DNA of 37,740 nt, from contig JAFZVY010000057.1 in assembly GCA_017617575.1 (NCBI GenBank), positions 1 to 37,740 on the forward strand, read 5' to 3'. This DNA comes from Bacteroidaceae bacterium (GTDB lineage: Bacteria > Bacteroidota > Bacteroidia > Bacteroidales > Bacteroidaceae). Both the position numbers and the translations under genes were made by a program. Positions 14,861 to 24,350 of the stretch are shown one piece after another (positions within the stretch are counted from its first letter, which is position 1; each line of letters opens with the position of its first letter). Below the pieces are notes generated by a model. That model ran no database searches. It saw only the letters and a program-made list of their open reading frames with translations, and was not told where the DNA came from.

Positions 14861-17800
14861 ATGAACTTCAAAACTATTACTAACAAAGTATTACTAACCG
14901 CCGTAGCATTACTCCTGACTCCGATAGCCGCCAAGGCACAGGGCGTAAACACCTACGACTCGAAGAAAGGTCTGTCAAGCACTCAGGTACAGACTATATA
15001 CGAGGACAGCAGAAACAACATTTGGATTACGACACGAAACGGTCTCAACCGATTCGATGGCGTAAAGATGAATAATTACCATCATGTCGAGGGTGACGAA
15101 CAATCTCTTCGATATGACATCACTAACTGTGTGTTTGAATATGACAAGGAACACATCCTCGTCGGTATGGGTTCAGGCATACAGTCCTATAGCCATGCAA
15201 CGGACAAATTCACCGATGTTCCTTTTATCACAGACAATGGCGACACCATTGGCATCCACATCATCAGTTTCTCTCGTCTGAAGTCATCAGGCGACGTATA
15301 TGTGTGTGCCGCTTCGTTCAGCGCATCCAAGATAATGAAGGATGACAACGGAAACCTATATGCCAAGAGCATACAGGACTTCAACACGAACGATGGCAGA
15401 CCTGTTCAGATATTCGAGGACAGCAAGGGCACAGTGTGGGTTCTGGACAACCGCGCCAACATCTACATCAAGCAGAATGGAAAGATGCGCCAAGTCACCT
15501 CGTCACTCAACATCCGTCGCCTGTGCGAAAGCTCTTCAGGCAACATCTACGCAGGTTCCACTTCCGAGGGCTTGCTCATATACGACAGAAAGAAAGGCAT
15601 GTTCAAGCCAGCATCCAACATCGGCAACAACAATGAGATTTGGTCCATAAGCCCATGGACAGACGGACGCATCTTCATCTGCACGGACGGTAGCGGTCTC
15701 AAGGTTTATGACGAGAAGACAGGCAACCTTTCACAAAGTCCTATTCAGGTCAATGACTTCAACCTCTCCACATCCAACGTAAAGGATGCCATCTGCGACA
15801 GCTTCGGCTCTGTGTGGGTAGGCATCTACTGGCGTGGCGTAATGCACAAACCTGCCAACCAGTCGGAGTTCGACTATGTGGGTAGGATGTCAATCACCAA
15901 GAACACTATCGGCAACAATCCTGTGACAGCCATGACCGGTACGGATAAGGACAGGCTTTGGGTGGCAACAGACCACGACGGACTCTACCGCCTCAGCAAC
16001 AACGGAACGGTAAGCACACACTGGAGCCCTGAGACAACGCCTAATATGCCGTCAACCATCAACTCCATCTACGAAGACAGACGCAACCACCGCATTTGGC
16101 TCGGCTCGTATGCCACAGGACTGAAGTACATGGACGAGAACAGCGGAACGGTCCATAACCTCAATATCGACATCCCACGAGTGTTCGACATCTGTGCTGC
16201 GCCTAACAACGGAATATGGGCTGCAACGATGGGCTTCGGTCTCTACTACTACAACATAGACAACGGCACATACATCCATTACACGGCATTCAATGACAAC
16301 AACAAGAACACCCGCAGCATCAGCGGTAACATATACATCGCCTGTCTTGCCACCAAGGGCAAGCTCCTCTTTGCGGGTGGAGCCGACGGACTGAACGGCT
16401 ATGAAATGAACGGAGCAGAACTGAAGCATCTGAGCAAGATATTCGGTGCGTCATACGTCAATTGTCTCAAGATTGAAGGCAACGAACTTTGGGCTGCTAC
16501 CAACAAGGGAATAACCGTCATCGACATCAAGACGCTCAAAATCATTGCCACCTACGATAGCACCAACGGACTGCCAAACAACGTTGTCAACAGCATAGAG
16601 TTTGACGGAAACAACGTATGGATGGGTACAGGCTTCGGACTTGCCTGCTACGACAGGAAAGCCAAGACGTTCCATAGCTTCTTTGCCGAAGACGGACTTC
16701 AGGACAACGAGTTCGGAGTGCGTACATCAACAAAGATTGGCAACGACCTTTGGTTTGGCGGAATATCCGGTATCAACCGTTTCTCCGACCGTACACTTAA
16801 CGAGGCGGACAACAGCCAGAAGGCTAAGCTACGCTTCATCAACCTCTACATTAACAACAAGCAAATATATCAGGGCGACCTGTCAGGCGACAGCTACAAC
16901 ATCATAGATGGTAACATCAACGAGGTGGACGAGATTAACCTTGCCCACGATGACAACAACATCACCATCGAAGTTGCAGCCCTCGGACTTGGTTCTGCCC
17001 ATGCCATATACGAGTATTCGCTCGACGGTTCAGACTGGAACATTCAGAGCGAACACTCCAACAGCATTATCCTCTCAAACCTTACACGAGGAACACACAC
17101 ACTGAAGGTAAGAGCCATCGCCTACCACACGGTGACGGAAGAGCGCGAACTGACCATCATTGTTCACGATCCTTGGTATCTGTCACCAGTAGCAATGGCA
17201 GTCTATTTCATCCTCTTCCTCATCCTCGCATGGGTAGTATATCTCCAGACACGCCACCAGATACAGGTACGTCGCATACTTGCCAAGCATCGCAAGGAAG
17301 AAGAGATGAACGAGGCACGCATCCAGTTCTTCATGAACATCAACCACGAGATACGTACCCCTATGACGCTTATCCTCTCCCCTCTTGAGAAACTGATAAG
17401 CACTGACAAGGACGGTGAACGCCAGCGCAACTACCGTCTCATCCATCAGAACGCCAAGCGTATCATGCGTCTCATCAACCAGATGATGGATGCCCGTAAG
17501 ATTGAGAAAGGACAGTACAAGCTCGACTTCCGTCCTATGGAGATGGTCGATTTCATGCAAGGCATCTATGATGTGTTCTCTGCCAACGCACAGAACCGTG
17601 GCATAAACTTCCGTTTCGTCCACACCATAGACCGTCTCGTGGTACAGGGTGACCCTGAGAACCTCGACAAGATAGTGATGAACCTTCTCAGCAACGCCTT
17701 TAAGTTCACCCCTGACAACGGTAAGATTACACTCTCACTCCAGCACATCGGCAAGGAGATAGAGATAAAGGTGACCGACACTGGTTCGGGAATCAGCGAT

Positions 17801-18859
17801 GCTGACAAGCCAAAGATATTTGAGCGTTTCTACTCAGCACAGCATCAGAACGGCTACATCGGTACAGGTATCGGACTTAACCTCACATACCTCCTCGTGC
17901 AGATGCACAAGGGTTCAATCATTGTCAATGACAATCCTGAAGGCAAGGGCACGGAGTTCATCGTAAGGATTCCTTTCATCGACGCCAAGGATGCCGACAT
18001 AGTTGTGGAGACAACAGACAAGCCTGAGATAAAGACAGAGGAAGGCATCGACCTTCCAACAGTCAAGACTAAGGTGGCACGCCACCGCAACCTCGTGGTT
18101 TGCGAAGACGACAATGCCATCCGTTCATACGTTCGCAGCGAACTGTCCAACGAGTTCCGCATCATGGAGTTCATCAACGGCCAGGAAGGCTGGGACTACA
18201 TACAGCAAAACCCAGATAAGGTGGATCTTGTCATCACCGACATCATGATGCCAGTCATGGACGGTCTCGCCCTTTGCGACAAGATTAAGCGCAACTACAA
18301 CACGAGCCACATACCTGTTATCATGACCACAGCACTCGGTACTGACAACGACCGCATCACAGGTCTCGACACAGGTGCAGATGCCTACGTCACAAAGCCA
18401 TTCAACATGGACGTGCTCCGTTCAACAGCCAACAACCTGCTCAACAACCGCAACAAGCTTCAGGGTAAGTGGGCATCAAACAGCGTTACGGAGGAACACA
18501 TCGAGAAGCGTGAGGTACAGTCATCCGATGACCAACTCCTCACACGTGTAGTTAAGGTCATCAACGAACATATCGATGACCCTAACCTCAACGTGGAGCT
18601 TATTGCCGACAAGGTGGGTATCAGCCGTGTTCACTTCTACCGTAAGATGAAGGAACTCACAGGACAGTCACCTCGTGACTTCCTCAAGTCCATACGTCTC
18701 AAGGAGGCTGCGCGCCTTCTCACGGAGAAGCACTATGACATCACCACGGTATGCGTGGAGACTGGTTTCAAGAACCTCAGTTCTTTCTCTACCAGCTTCA
18801 AGAGCGTGTATGGCGTCAGTCCTACCGAATACGCAAAGACCAAAGGAAATGAGGAATGA
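14861..18859 (+). CDS. Hybrid two-component system regulator (HTCS)
   Basis: This 1332-residue inner-membrane one-protein two-component system senses an oligosaccharide in the periplasm and activates genes. The start at 14861 is set by the -7 box and a signal sequence (MNFKTITNKVLLTAVALLLT). The periplasmic half has repeated beta-propeller (Reg_prop) blades such as IYEDSRNNIWITTRNGLNRF, then a Y_Y_Y domain. A membrane helix (about 772-800) leads to the histidine kinase (phospho-acceptor H829 in NHEIRTP, N box NLLSNAFKF, G box DTGSGIS). The receiver has D1127 (ITDIMMPVMDG), and an AraC-type HTH ends the protein (about 1230-1330, ISRVHFYRKM). Adjacency to GH67 suggests glucuronoxylan fragments as the signal. 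The stop codon and last residues lie within a dispersed repeat. Confidence 0.96.
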   Translation: MNFKTITNKVLLTAVALLLTPIAAKAQGVNTYDSKKGLSSTQVQTIYEDSRNNIWITTRNGLNRFDGVKMNNYHHVEGDEQSLRYDITNCVFEYDKEHILVGMGSGIQSYSHATDKFTDVPFITDNGDTIGIHIISFSRLKSSGDVYVCAASFSASKIMKDDNGNLYAKSIQDFNTNDGRPVQIFEDSKGTVWVLDNRANIYIKQNGKMRQVTSSLNIRRLCESSSGNIYAGSTSEGLLIYDRKKGMFKPASNIGNNNEIWSISPWTDGRIFICTDGSGLKVYDEKTGNLSQSPIQVNDFNLSTSNVKDAICDSFGSVWVGIYWRGVMHKPANQSEFDYVGRMSITKNTIGNNPVTAMTGTDKDRLWVATDHDGLYRLSNNGTVSTHWSPETTPNMPSTINSIYEDRRNHRIWLGSYATGLKYMDENSGTVHNLNIDIPRVFDICAAPNNGIWAATMGFGLYYYNIDNGTYIHYTAFNDNNKNTRSISGNIYIACLATKGKLLFAGGADGLNGYEMNGAELKHLSKIFGASYVNCLKIEGNELWAATNKGITVIDIKTLKIIATYDSTNGLPNNVVNSIEFDGNNVWMGTGFGLACYDRKAKTFHSFFAEDGLQDNEFGVRTSTKIGNDLWFGGISGINRFSDRTLNEADNSQKAKLRFINLYINNKQIYQGDLSGDSYNIIDGNINEVDEINLAHDDNNITIEVAALGLGSAHAIYEYSLDGSDWNIQSEHSNSIILSNLTRGTHTLKVRAIAYHTVTEERELTIIVHDPWYLSPVAMAVYFILFLILAWVVYLQTRHQIQVRRILAKHRKEEEMNEARIQFFMNINHEIRTPMTLILSPLEKLISTDKDGERQRNYRLIHQNAKRIMRLINQMMDARKIEKGQYKLDFRPMEMVDFMQGIYDVFSANAQNRGINFRFVHTIDRLVVQGDPENLDKIVMNLLSNAFKFTPDNGKITLSLQHIGKEIEIKVTDTGSGISDADKPKIFERFYSAQHQNGYIGTGIGLNLTYLLVQMHKGSIIVNDNPEGKGTEFIVRIPFIDAKDADIVVETTDKPEIKTEEGIDLPTVKTKVARHRNLVVCEDDNAIRSYVRSELSNEFRIMEFINGQEGWDYIQQNPDKVDLVITDIMMPVMDGLALCDKIKRNYNTSHIPVIMTTALGTDNDRITGLDTGADAYVTKPFNMDVLRSTANNLLNNRNKLQGKWASNSVTEEHIEKREVQSSDDQLLTRVVKVINEHIDDPNLNVELIADKVGISRVHFYRKMKELTGQSPRDFLKSIRLKEAARLLTEKHYDITTVCVETGFKNLSSFSTSFKSVYGVSPTEYAKTKGNEE

Positions 18860-18879
18860 ATAATGAATAATGAGTAATT
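18848..18879. repeat. Dispersed AATGAATAATG-type repeat at the HTCS 3' end
   Basis: AATGAGGAATGAATAATG and following bases start inside the last codons of the regulator gene and supply its TGA stop. Confidence 0.7.
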
Positions 18880-18940
18880 GCTACTTTTTCTGTGGCTATC
18901 TTTTTCGCGCCCTCTTTGGCGCATTATCCTCACATAAGCG

Positions 18941-18988
18941 ACATGAGGCATCAAAACCGTGTGTGGTTTTGATGCCTCATGTGTTTTT
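18941..18988 (+). terminator. Terminator of the HTCS gene
   Basis: A perfect 18-bp stem (18941-18958 with 18965-18982), a 6-nt loop, then GTTTTT. Confidence 0.9.
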
Positions 18989-19010
18989 GCGCTTGTAGTC
19001 AGCCTCGTCC

Positions 19011-19802
19011 TTATTCTCCAATAAGCTCCTGAAGGTTGCCCTTGGCAAAGTAAATATTGAACTCCTGACCGCTTTCACTGCCAACGTAACGATACTGTAG
19101 GCCGTGGTTTGTGTTTATGCAGCAAAGGAGGAAGATGCGCATGGCAGCCATGTTCTGTTGCATATTGGCTGCAAGCATAGCCTTCATATTTGTAGCTTGC
19201 CCCTCCATGTCTGTTATCTTTATGTTGTCCTCTGCCACCGTGTAGTTGTAGATGACGAACTCGTCATTCTGACTAATACTGTCAAGTACCGTCATTTGGT
19301 CCACTTGATTAGGACATTGAGTATTGGCAGTCTTAATCTGTGACTGGAGTTCTTCCTCATAGTTCACGTCATCAGGAGATGCGTTAATGGCAGCCTCCAC
19401 TTCTTCGTAAGTTAGCTTCACTTCCACGGACTTTTGCGTCTGGTCTCCCACATAGCGATAGACGAGTGCTGCTTTTTCGTTGACAAGTTCGCTCATTACG
19501 TTCTTTATGTCGCCCGTGAGTGTTGATAGGGAGTTAAGGGCAGAACGCTTTGCTGCATCAATATCAGTAGAAAGTGCATCTACCTTAAAGATGTTCTCGT
19601 TCATACACATCTCGATGGTCAGCACGCCATTCTCGTAAGTGAATGAACTAACCTTACCTATCACTCCCATGTCCATAGGACATTGCTTCTGTGCCTCCTC
19701 TACAGCTATCTGTAGCTTAGACTTATTGCTGTTGCAAGATACACACATTGCCACCATTGCGCACAAGCACATAGTGACTCCCAAGTTGATAATCTTCTTC
19801 AT
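19011..19802 (-). CDS. Putative lipoprotein with an internal duplication, function unknown
   Basis: The 263-residue product starts with a hydrophobic signal ending in MCVSCN; the Cys before NSNKSK is a plausible lipidation site, though Cys at -3 is unusual. Two halves look related. The first contains QKQCPMDMGVIGKVSSFTYENG and later LVYRYVGDQTQKSVEVKLT. The second contains NTQCPNQVDQMTVLDSISQNDE and later LQYRYVGSESGQEFNIYFA. Each half therefore has a QCP start, a beta-rich stretch and a (V/Q)YRYVG strand. I do not recognise the family. It lies 43 bp downstream of the methyltransferase gene on the same strand and could be co-transcribed. Confidence 0.8.
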   Translation of the reverse strand: MKKIINLGVTMCLCAMVAMCVSCNSNKSKLQIAVEEAQKQCPMDMGVIGKVSSFTYENGVLTIEMCMNENIFKVDALSTDIDAAKRSALNSLSTLTGDIKNVMSELVNEKAALVYRYVGDQTQKSVEVKLTYEEVEAAINASPDDVNYEEELQSQIKTANTQCPNQVDQMTVLDSISQNDEFVIYNYTVAEDNIKITDMEGQATNMKAMLAANMQQNMAAMRIFLLCCINTNHGLQYRYVGSESGQEFNIYFAKGNLQELIGE

Positions 19803-19845
19803 ATTAGTATTATGTTAGTTTTGTTTCGTTAGATAACTTATTTGC

Positions 19846-21054
19846 TTATATGCTTGTGGGGCATTTGCTACACCTTATCAGGACTTTTCTTCCTCCTACT
19901 GTTGCACCGAAGAGATAGACGGAACCACCGTCCTTGATGCCTGCCCGTTTGCGTAGCTCGTCTGCCGTGAGGACGAAGCCGCGTGATGTGATGTTGGCTT
20001 GTGGTACGGTGCGCTTGAGTGTCTTTAATAACTTGGAAGAGAAATCCATCACTTCGTCCACGATGAATCTGCGACCAGGGAAAGTGGTCGAGAGTGTGTC
20101 GGATGTGTATAGGTGTACATCCGCGTCCAGCTTATCTACTCCATATACTTTGCATATATGACGGAAGGCGTGCGACTTCATTAGCGTCACGTCTGGCTCG
20201 TATAGATATGCTGATACGTTTTCTCCACAGTATGTGGCAGTTGTCTCAGCCTCGTCGCTCAGGTGATAATGATGTTCAAGCGTACCGTCGGTCACGAAGT
20301 CGATGCAGTGGATGGCTACGGCTTGGCTGTTGTCTATGTCTGTATCGCTATCCTTGCCGCTTTGTACCATGAGCACCTCCTTACATTCGCCCTTCACAGC
20401 TACGACGTGAACGTCGGTCACATGATGCAGGCGTTCGAGTGTGCGGTGGATGTCCGCCATTGGCGACAGTTTTGTAACAAGTCGCTTGCAATGGCTCAGT
20501 AGTTCATCCTGCCACTCTATGATGTTTGGCTCGCAATCGGATACCTCATACACACGGCTGCCGTCGCCAGCCCTGCGTGCAGGGTCAAGGTAGATGGTGT
20601 CAACATCTGGTATTGGCAGGTCGCGCCCGTCACCCTCACGTATGATGATATTGTTTGCTCCAAGTACCTTGAAGTTATGTTCGGCTGCCTCGCACAGATG
20701 ATGCTGACGCTCCGTGTATATGGCAGACTTGAGACCACGACTCATATAGTATAAGTCAACGCCCATGCCACCTGTGAGGTCGCATAGGGACTCACCAAGG
20801 ACGAGTGAACGCTTGTACTTGGCTGTCAGTTCCGAAGAACATTGCTCGGCTGGTATGCGTCCACCCATGATGAGGTCGTCGCTCACGGCATACCATTCAG
20901 GCAGCTTGTTCTTCAACCTTCGGCGAGCCTCAATCTGCTCCACGGCACGTGGCACGTCGATGTCTGGATATCTCTTTGCCGAAAGCAAGAGGCTATCCAC
21001 GTCATCATCCTTATGTTGAATTATAAACTCTCTGAGTTCTGTGGTGAAAGTCAT
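19846..21054 (-). CDS. THUMP-like domain class I SAM methyltransferase
   Basis: This 402-residue protein is probably cytoplasmic. The SAM-binding motif I is LCDLTGGMGVD (90-100) and a later motif reads TIYLDPARR (153-161), typical of a family annotated as class I methyltransferase with a THUMP-like C-terminal domain. The target (probably an RNA) is not established here. The C-terminal 82 residues are repeated exactly, at protein level, by the gene fragment at the window start. Upstream by 74 bp is the ABC-F gene and 43 bp downstream a lipoprotein gene, all on the minus strand. No separate promoter is evident. Confidence 0.85.
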   Translation of the reverse strand: MTFTTELREFIIQHKDDDVDSLLLSAKRYPDIDVPRAVEQIEARRRLKNKLPEWYAVSDDLIMGGRIPAEQCSSELTAKYKRSLVLGESLCDLTGGMGVDLYYMSRGLKSAIYTERQHHLCEAAEHNFKVLGANNIIIREGDGRDLPIPDVDTIYLDPARRAGDGSRVYEVSDCEPNIIEWQDELLSHCKRLVTKLSPMADIHRTLERLHHVTDVHVVAVKGECKEVLMVQSGKDSDTDIDNSQAVAIHCIDFVTDGTLEHHYHLSDEAETTATYCGENVSAYLYEPDVTLMKSHAFRHICKVYGVDKLDADVHLYTSDTLSTTFPGRRFIVDEVMDFSSKLLKTLKRTVPQANITSRGFVLTADELRKRAGIKDGGSVYLFGATVGGRKVLIRCSKCPTSI

Positions 21055-21128
21055 ATTATTTATATGTGAAAAGTGAAGAGTGAAACTTTCTTATTCTACG
21101 TAGTCAACCGTGAAAAATGGATTTAGCT

Positions 21129-23099
21129 TCACCCCTTCATTTCTTCAAGTTCCATGCTGGCGTTTTCCCATTCCTCCACGGCGGCATCTATCTGTTTCTT
21201 TATGTCTCCGTGCTTGGTGAAGAGACTAACGTCTGATGCTCCTTCTGGAGTGGCAAGCTTCTCTTCGAGTGCAGCAAGTTCTGCTTCAAGCTTCTCAATC
21301 TTTGCTTCGGCATTCTTGACGGCTGTCTCTGCTTTCTTGATGGCTTTGTTGCGCTCCTTCATCTCTGCGTAAGAGAGAGGGCTCTGCTCAGTAGTTGTGG
21401 TTGCTGGGGCATGGCTTGGAGTCGCATCGCTGCTTGTGGCATTGCCAGTAGGACTGCCTGCGCTGTTCATGTTTCTGCCGAGGTCGTTGAGGCTCTCAAT
21501 CTGCTTCTTCTGGAGGAAGTCGTAGATGCCGCCGAGATGTTCGCGTACCTTACCACCTCCGAACTCATAGACCTTATCTACAAGGCCGTCGAGGAAGTCA
21601 CGGTCGTGGCTTACGATGATGGCTGTACCGTCGAAGTCCTTGATGGCCTGCTTGAGTACGTCCTTTGACTGCATGTCAAGGTGGTTGGTAGGCTCATCGA
21701 GAATGAGAAGGTTGACAGGTTCGAGGAGAAGGCGTATCATGGCAAGGCGTGAACGCTCGCCACCAGAGAGAACCTTGACGAACTTGTCTGATGCCTCGCC
21801 TCCAAACATGAATGCTCCGAGGATGTCGCGTATCTTGAGACGCACGTCACCCTTGGCTACACGGTCGATGGTGTCAAAGACCGTTATGTCTCCGTCAAGC
21901 ATCTGTGCCTGGTTCTGGGCAAAGTAACCAATCTGTATGTTGTGACCAATCTTGAGGTTTCCCTCAAATGGTATCTCGCCCATGATACACTTGACGAGTG
22001 TGGACTTACCCTCACCGTTGTTTCCTACGAATGCTACCTTCTCGCCACGCTTGATGGTGAGGTTAACATCTTTGAAGATGGTGTGGCTATATGTCTTTGA
22101 CACATCCTCGCAGATGATAGGGTAGTCACCAGAACGGAGACAAGGAGGAAACTTGAGACGGAGACTTGACGTATCAATCTCGTCCACCTCGATAGGTACA
22201 ATCTTCTCAAGCTGCTTGATGCGTGACTGCACCTGATTGGACTTTGTTGGTTTGTATCTGAAAGCTTCGATGAACTGCTTTATCTCGGCTATCTCCTTCT
22301 GCTGGTTCTCGTAGGCACGAAGCTGTTGTTCGCGACGCTCGTCACGAAGCTTGATGTACTCGTCGTACTTTGCCTTGTAGTCGTTGATGTGGTGACAAGT
22401 AATCTCAATGGTGCGATTAGTCACGTTATTGATGAATGCACGGTCGTGGCTGACGAGGACTACGGCGTTGCAGCGTTGTGCAAGGAACTGTTCGAGCCAC
22501 TGGATAGAACCGATGTCGAGGTGGTTGGTAGGCTCATCGAGAAGAAGCACGTCTGGCTTCTGCATAAGGAGCTTGGCAAGTTCCACACGCATGCGCCATC
22601 CTCCAGAGAACTCCTTGGTAGGACGGTCGAAGTCGCTACGCTGGAAACCGAGGCCTATGAGTGTGCGCTCCAGTTCGGCATGGTAGTTGATGCCACCCAT
22701 CATCATGAAACGGTCGTTCTCGTGTGTGAAGCGTTCCACGAGTTCCATGTATTCCTCGCTATCGTAGTCGGTACGAGTAGATAGCTCGTCGTTCATCTTG
22801 TTGAGACGCTCCTGCATCTCGCTTATGTGTGCAAAGGCTGTCTCAGCCTCTTCCATGACGGTACGGTCGTCAGAGAGTACCATGACCTGTGGAAGATAGC
22901 CAATGGTTACACCCTTCTGTCGTGCAACCACGCCCTTTGTAGGTTCCTGTATTCCTGCGATAATCTTGAGCATGGTACTCTTACCGGCACCATTCTTACC
23001 TACGAGCGCAATGCGGTCCTTTGGGTTAATCACAAAGTTTACGTCTGTGAATAGTGGAGTCGCGCTGAACTCCACGGAGAGGTTGTCTATGCTTATCAT
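21129..23099 (-). CDS. ABC-F family ATPase (ribosome-associated type)
   Basis: The 656-residue protein has two ATP-binding cassettes and no membrane segments. The first has Walker A GKNGAGKST (34-42), signature FSGGWRMRVELAKLL and LLLDEPTNHLD. The second has Walker A GNNGEGKST (about 360), signature LSGGERSRLAMIRLL and LILDEPTNHLD. A linker with charged helices (RREQQLRAYENQQKEI) separates them. A C-terminal Ser/Thr/Ala-rich spacer leads into a coiled coil (KKAETAVKNAEAKIEKLEAE). This is the YdiF/Uup-like layout of translation factors that act on the ribosomal E site. It is not clearly a resistance protein. Confidence 0.93.
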   Translation of the reverse strand: MISIDNLSVEFSATPLFTDVNFVINPKDRIALVGKNGAGKSTMLKIIAGIQEPTKGVVARQKGVTIGYLPQVMVLSDDRTVMEEAETAFAHISEMQERLNKMNDELSTRTDYDSEEYMELVERFTHENDRFMMMGGINYHAELERTLIGLGFQRSDFDRPTKEFSGGWRMRVELAKLLMQKPDVLLLDEPTNHLDIGSIQWLEQFLAQRCNAVVLVSHDRAFINNVTNRTIEITCHHINDYKAKYDEYIKLRDERREQQLRAYENQQKEIAEIKQFIEAFRYKPTKSNQVQSRIKQLEKIVPIEVDEIDTSSLRLKFPPCLRSGDYPIICEDVSKTYSHTIFKDVNLTIKRGEKVAFVGNNGEGKSTLVKCIMGEIPFEGNLKIGHNIQIGYFAQNQAQMLDGDITVFDTIDRVAKGDVRLKIRDILGAFMFGGEASDKFVKVLSGGERSRLAMIRLLLEPVNLLILDEPTNHLDMQSKDVLKQAIKDFDGTAIIVSHDRDFLDGLVDKVYEFGGGKVREHLGGIYDFLQKKQIESLNDLGRNMNSAGSPTGNATSSDATPSHAPATTTTEQSPLSYAEMKERNKAIKKAETAVKNAEAKIEKLEAELAALEEKLATPEGASDVSLFTKHGDIKKQIDAAVEEWENASMELEEMKG

Positions 23100-23111
23100 A
23101 TTATGTGAAGT

Positions 23112-23190
23112 GAGCTATGGATGGCTCATTATTGAGCGAGCCAAGGATGGCTCGAAACATTCTTAATTATGCATTATGAATTATGCATTG
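23112..23190. repeat. Composite intergenic repeat: GAGCC hairpin units plus ATGCATTATGAAT-type repeat
   Basis: GAGC-TATGGAT-GGCTC (23112-23127) and GAGCGAGCCAAGGATGGCTC (23134-23153) are hairpin-forming and similar to the units at 32493-32636. They are followed by ATTATGCATTATGAATTATG and ending bases (23167-23190), which touch the stop codon of the DUF1460 gene. This fills the 91-bp gap before the ABC-F gene. Confidence 0.6.
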
Positions 23191-24150
23191 TTACTGTACC
23201 CTGAAGACACGGATGCCTGTTTGGCTTGTCTGTATCTGCTGGTACTCATAGAAGGTCTTGGTGTCGACGACTACCTTCTTGTGGACACGTGAGGCGTTCA
23301 TGAGATGAAGTTTGCCGTTCTGCCATACGGCTACGCCGATGTGGCTGGTGTCAAGTCCTTCCTTAGAAGTGAGCATGGCAAGGATGTCACCATCCTCGAT
23401 GATGCCAAGTGAGCTGCTCTTTTTCCATCCCACATTTGCCTTTGGTATGTAGTAGTAAGTCATGCCTGACGTACCACGTTCATACTCGCTTATCTTCTTG
23501 ATGAACTCTGGGTGAGCCTTCAGCTGCTTGTAAAGTTCTGGATGCTTGCTCATGTAGTTGATGTTCACCTTCTGTATTGCCGTGAAAGGCTTCTTTGCAG
23601 AGTAGATGCACTTTACGATGCCGAGGCGCTGGTTGTCGTCGCCCCACCATGTGAAGTAATGGAGACGGCTGGTGTAGTCGCCCATCTCTCCATTGCGATA
23701 ACGGATGCGCACGAGTTGACGACAGTAGTCCTCAAAGGTACGTGTGTCCTCCTTGTCGCAGAGTGTGAGTGCTGTGATTGTCTCGACAAAGGTTGTGCAG
23801 TCAAGTTCGTGAAGATTGACAATGAGATGTTCCGTGTCTCCATTCTCAAGTGTACTTGCCACGTAAGGCACACCGAGGAACTTCTTGCCAAAGTAGAGCA
23901 TACGGTTCTCGTCGCCACGCTCGGTCTTAGCATCTGCGAGAAGCTTTACCACGAGTGTGCTGTCCTCCTTGGTGTATTCAGCTGTTTTCATGTAGTAAGG
24001 AACGGTGTCCTTGGATGCTGTGTCAGCAACCGAAATGACGGCTACGGTGTCGTCCGTCTTTGCCTCGTTTGTAGTACCTGTACATGCGCAGGCAAAAGGG
24101 GCTATGGTTAGGAGCAATGCCCCGATGATATACTTATGTTTCATATCCAT
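23191..24150 (-). CDS. DUF1460 family lipoprotein, amidase-like (NlpC/P60-related fold)
   Basis: The product has 319 residues if started at 24150. An upstream ATG at 24168 lies inside the -7 box and is excluded; a further ATG at 24144 is equally possible. The N-terminus is a lipoprotein-type signal (KHKYIIGALLLTIAPFACAC). The DUF1460 core has the presumed catalytic Cys at about 118 (LHELDCTTFVET), His in DTSHIGVAVW and Asn in HLMNAS. Members are described as N-acetylmuramoyl-L-alanine amidase-like enzymes, so a role in cell-wall peptide processing or scavenging is likely. It lies upstream of the ABC-F gene on the same strand, separated by repeats. Confidence 0.88.
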   Translation of the reverse strand: MDMKHKYIIGALLLTIAPFACACTGTTNEAKTDDTVAVISVADTASKDTVPYYMKTAEYTKEDSTLVVKLLADAKTERGDENRMLYFGKKFLGVPYVASTLENGDTEHLIVNLHELDCTTFVETITALTLCDKEDTRTFEDYCRQLVRIRYRNGEMGDYTSRLHYFTWWGDDNQRLGIVKCIYSAKKPFTAIQKVNINYMSKHPELYKQLKAHPEFIKKISEYERGTSGMTYYYIPKANVGWKKSSSLGIIEDGDILAMLTSKEGLDTSHIGVAVWQNGKLHLMNASRVHKKVVVDTKTFYEYQQIQTSQTGIRVFRVQ

Positions 24151-24164
24151 TTCGTAAATTTTGT

Positions 24165-24173
24165 GCAAAGGTA
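24165..24173 (-). promoter_or_regulatory. -7 box of the DUF1460 gene
   Basis: TACCTTTGC on the minus strand (24173-24165). Its position fixes the translation start to 24150 or 24144 and implies a very short leader. Confidence 0.75.
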
Positions 24174-24227
24174 GGAAAAGTATATGAGAATAAGGGGATA
24201 ATGTGTGATAATATCGGTTTTGCTGGC

Positions 24228-24347
24228 TTCAAAAACTATTATAATAAGGAAGGCACCAACCGTTATAATATAAAAGATGCAATCTCCTATAATAAAACGA
24301 TTAGTGCCTCCATTAGTAATGGACTTGATGTATCCATTAGTAATGCG
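24228..24347. repeat. Degenerate 24-bp tandem array, five units
   Basis: Units start at 24228, 24252, 24276, 24300 and 24324. Aligned at this period, T15, A16, T18 and A19 are identical in all five, and C9 in four. The last two units both contain TCCATTAGTAATG. The array ends 3 bp from the stop codon of the thiamine pyrophosphokinase gene and otherwise fills the gap to the DUF1460 promoter. Confidence 0.75.
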
Positions 24348-24350
24348 GTT

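Noticed and set aside
1-21054. The two inverted methyltransferase copies as ends of a composite transposon
   Set aside because: No transposase lies at either copy, the DNA between them is ordinary housekeeping and catabolic genes, and similarity ends at the stop codon.
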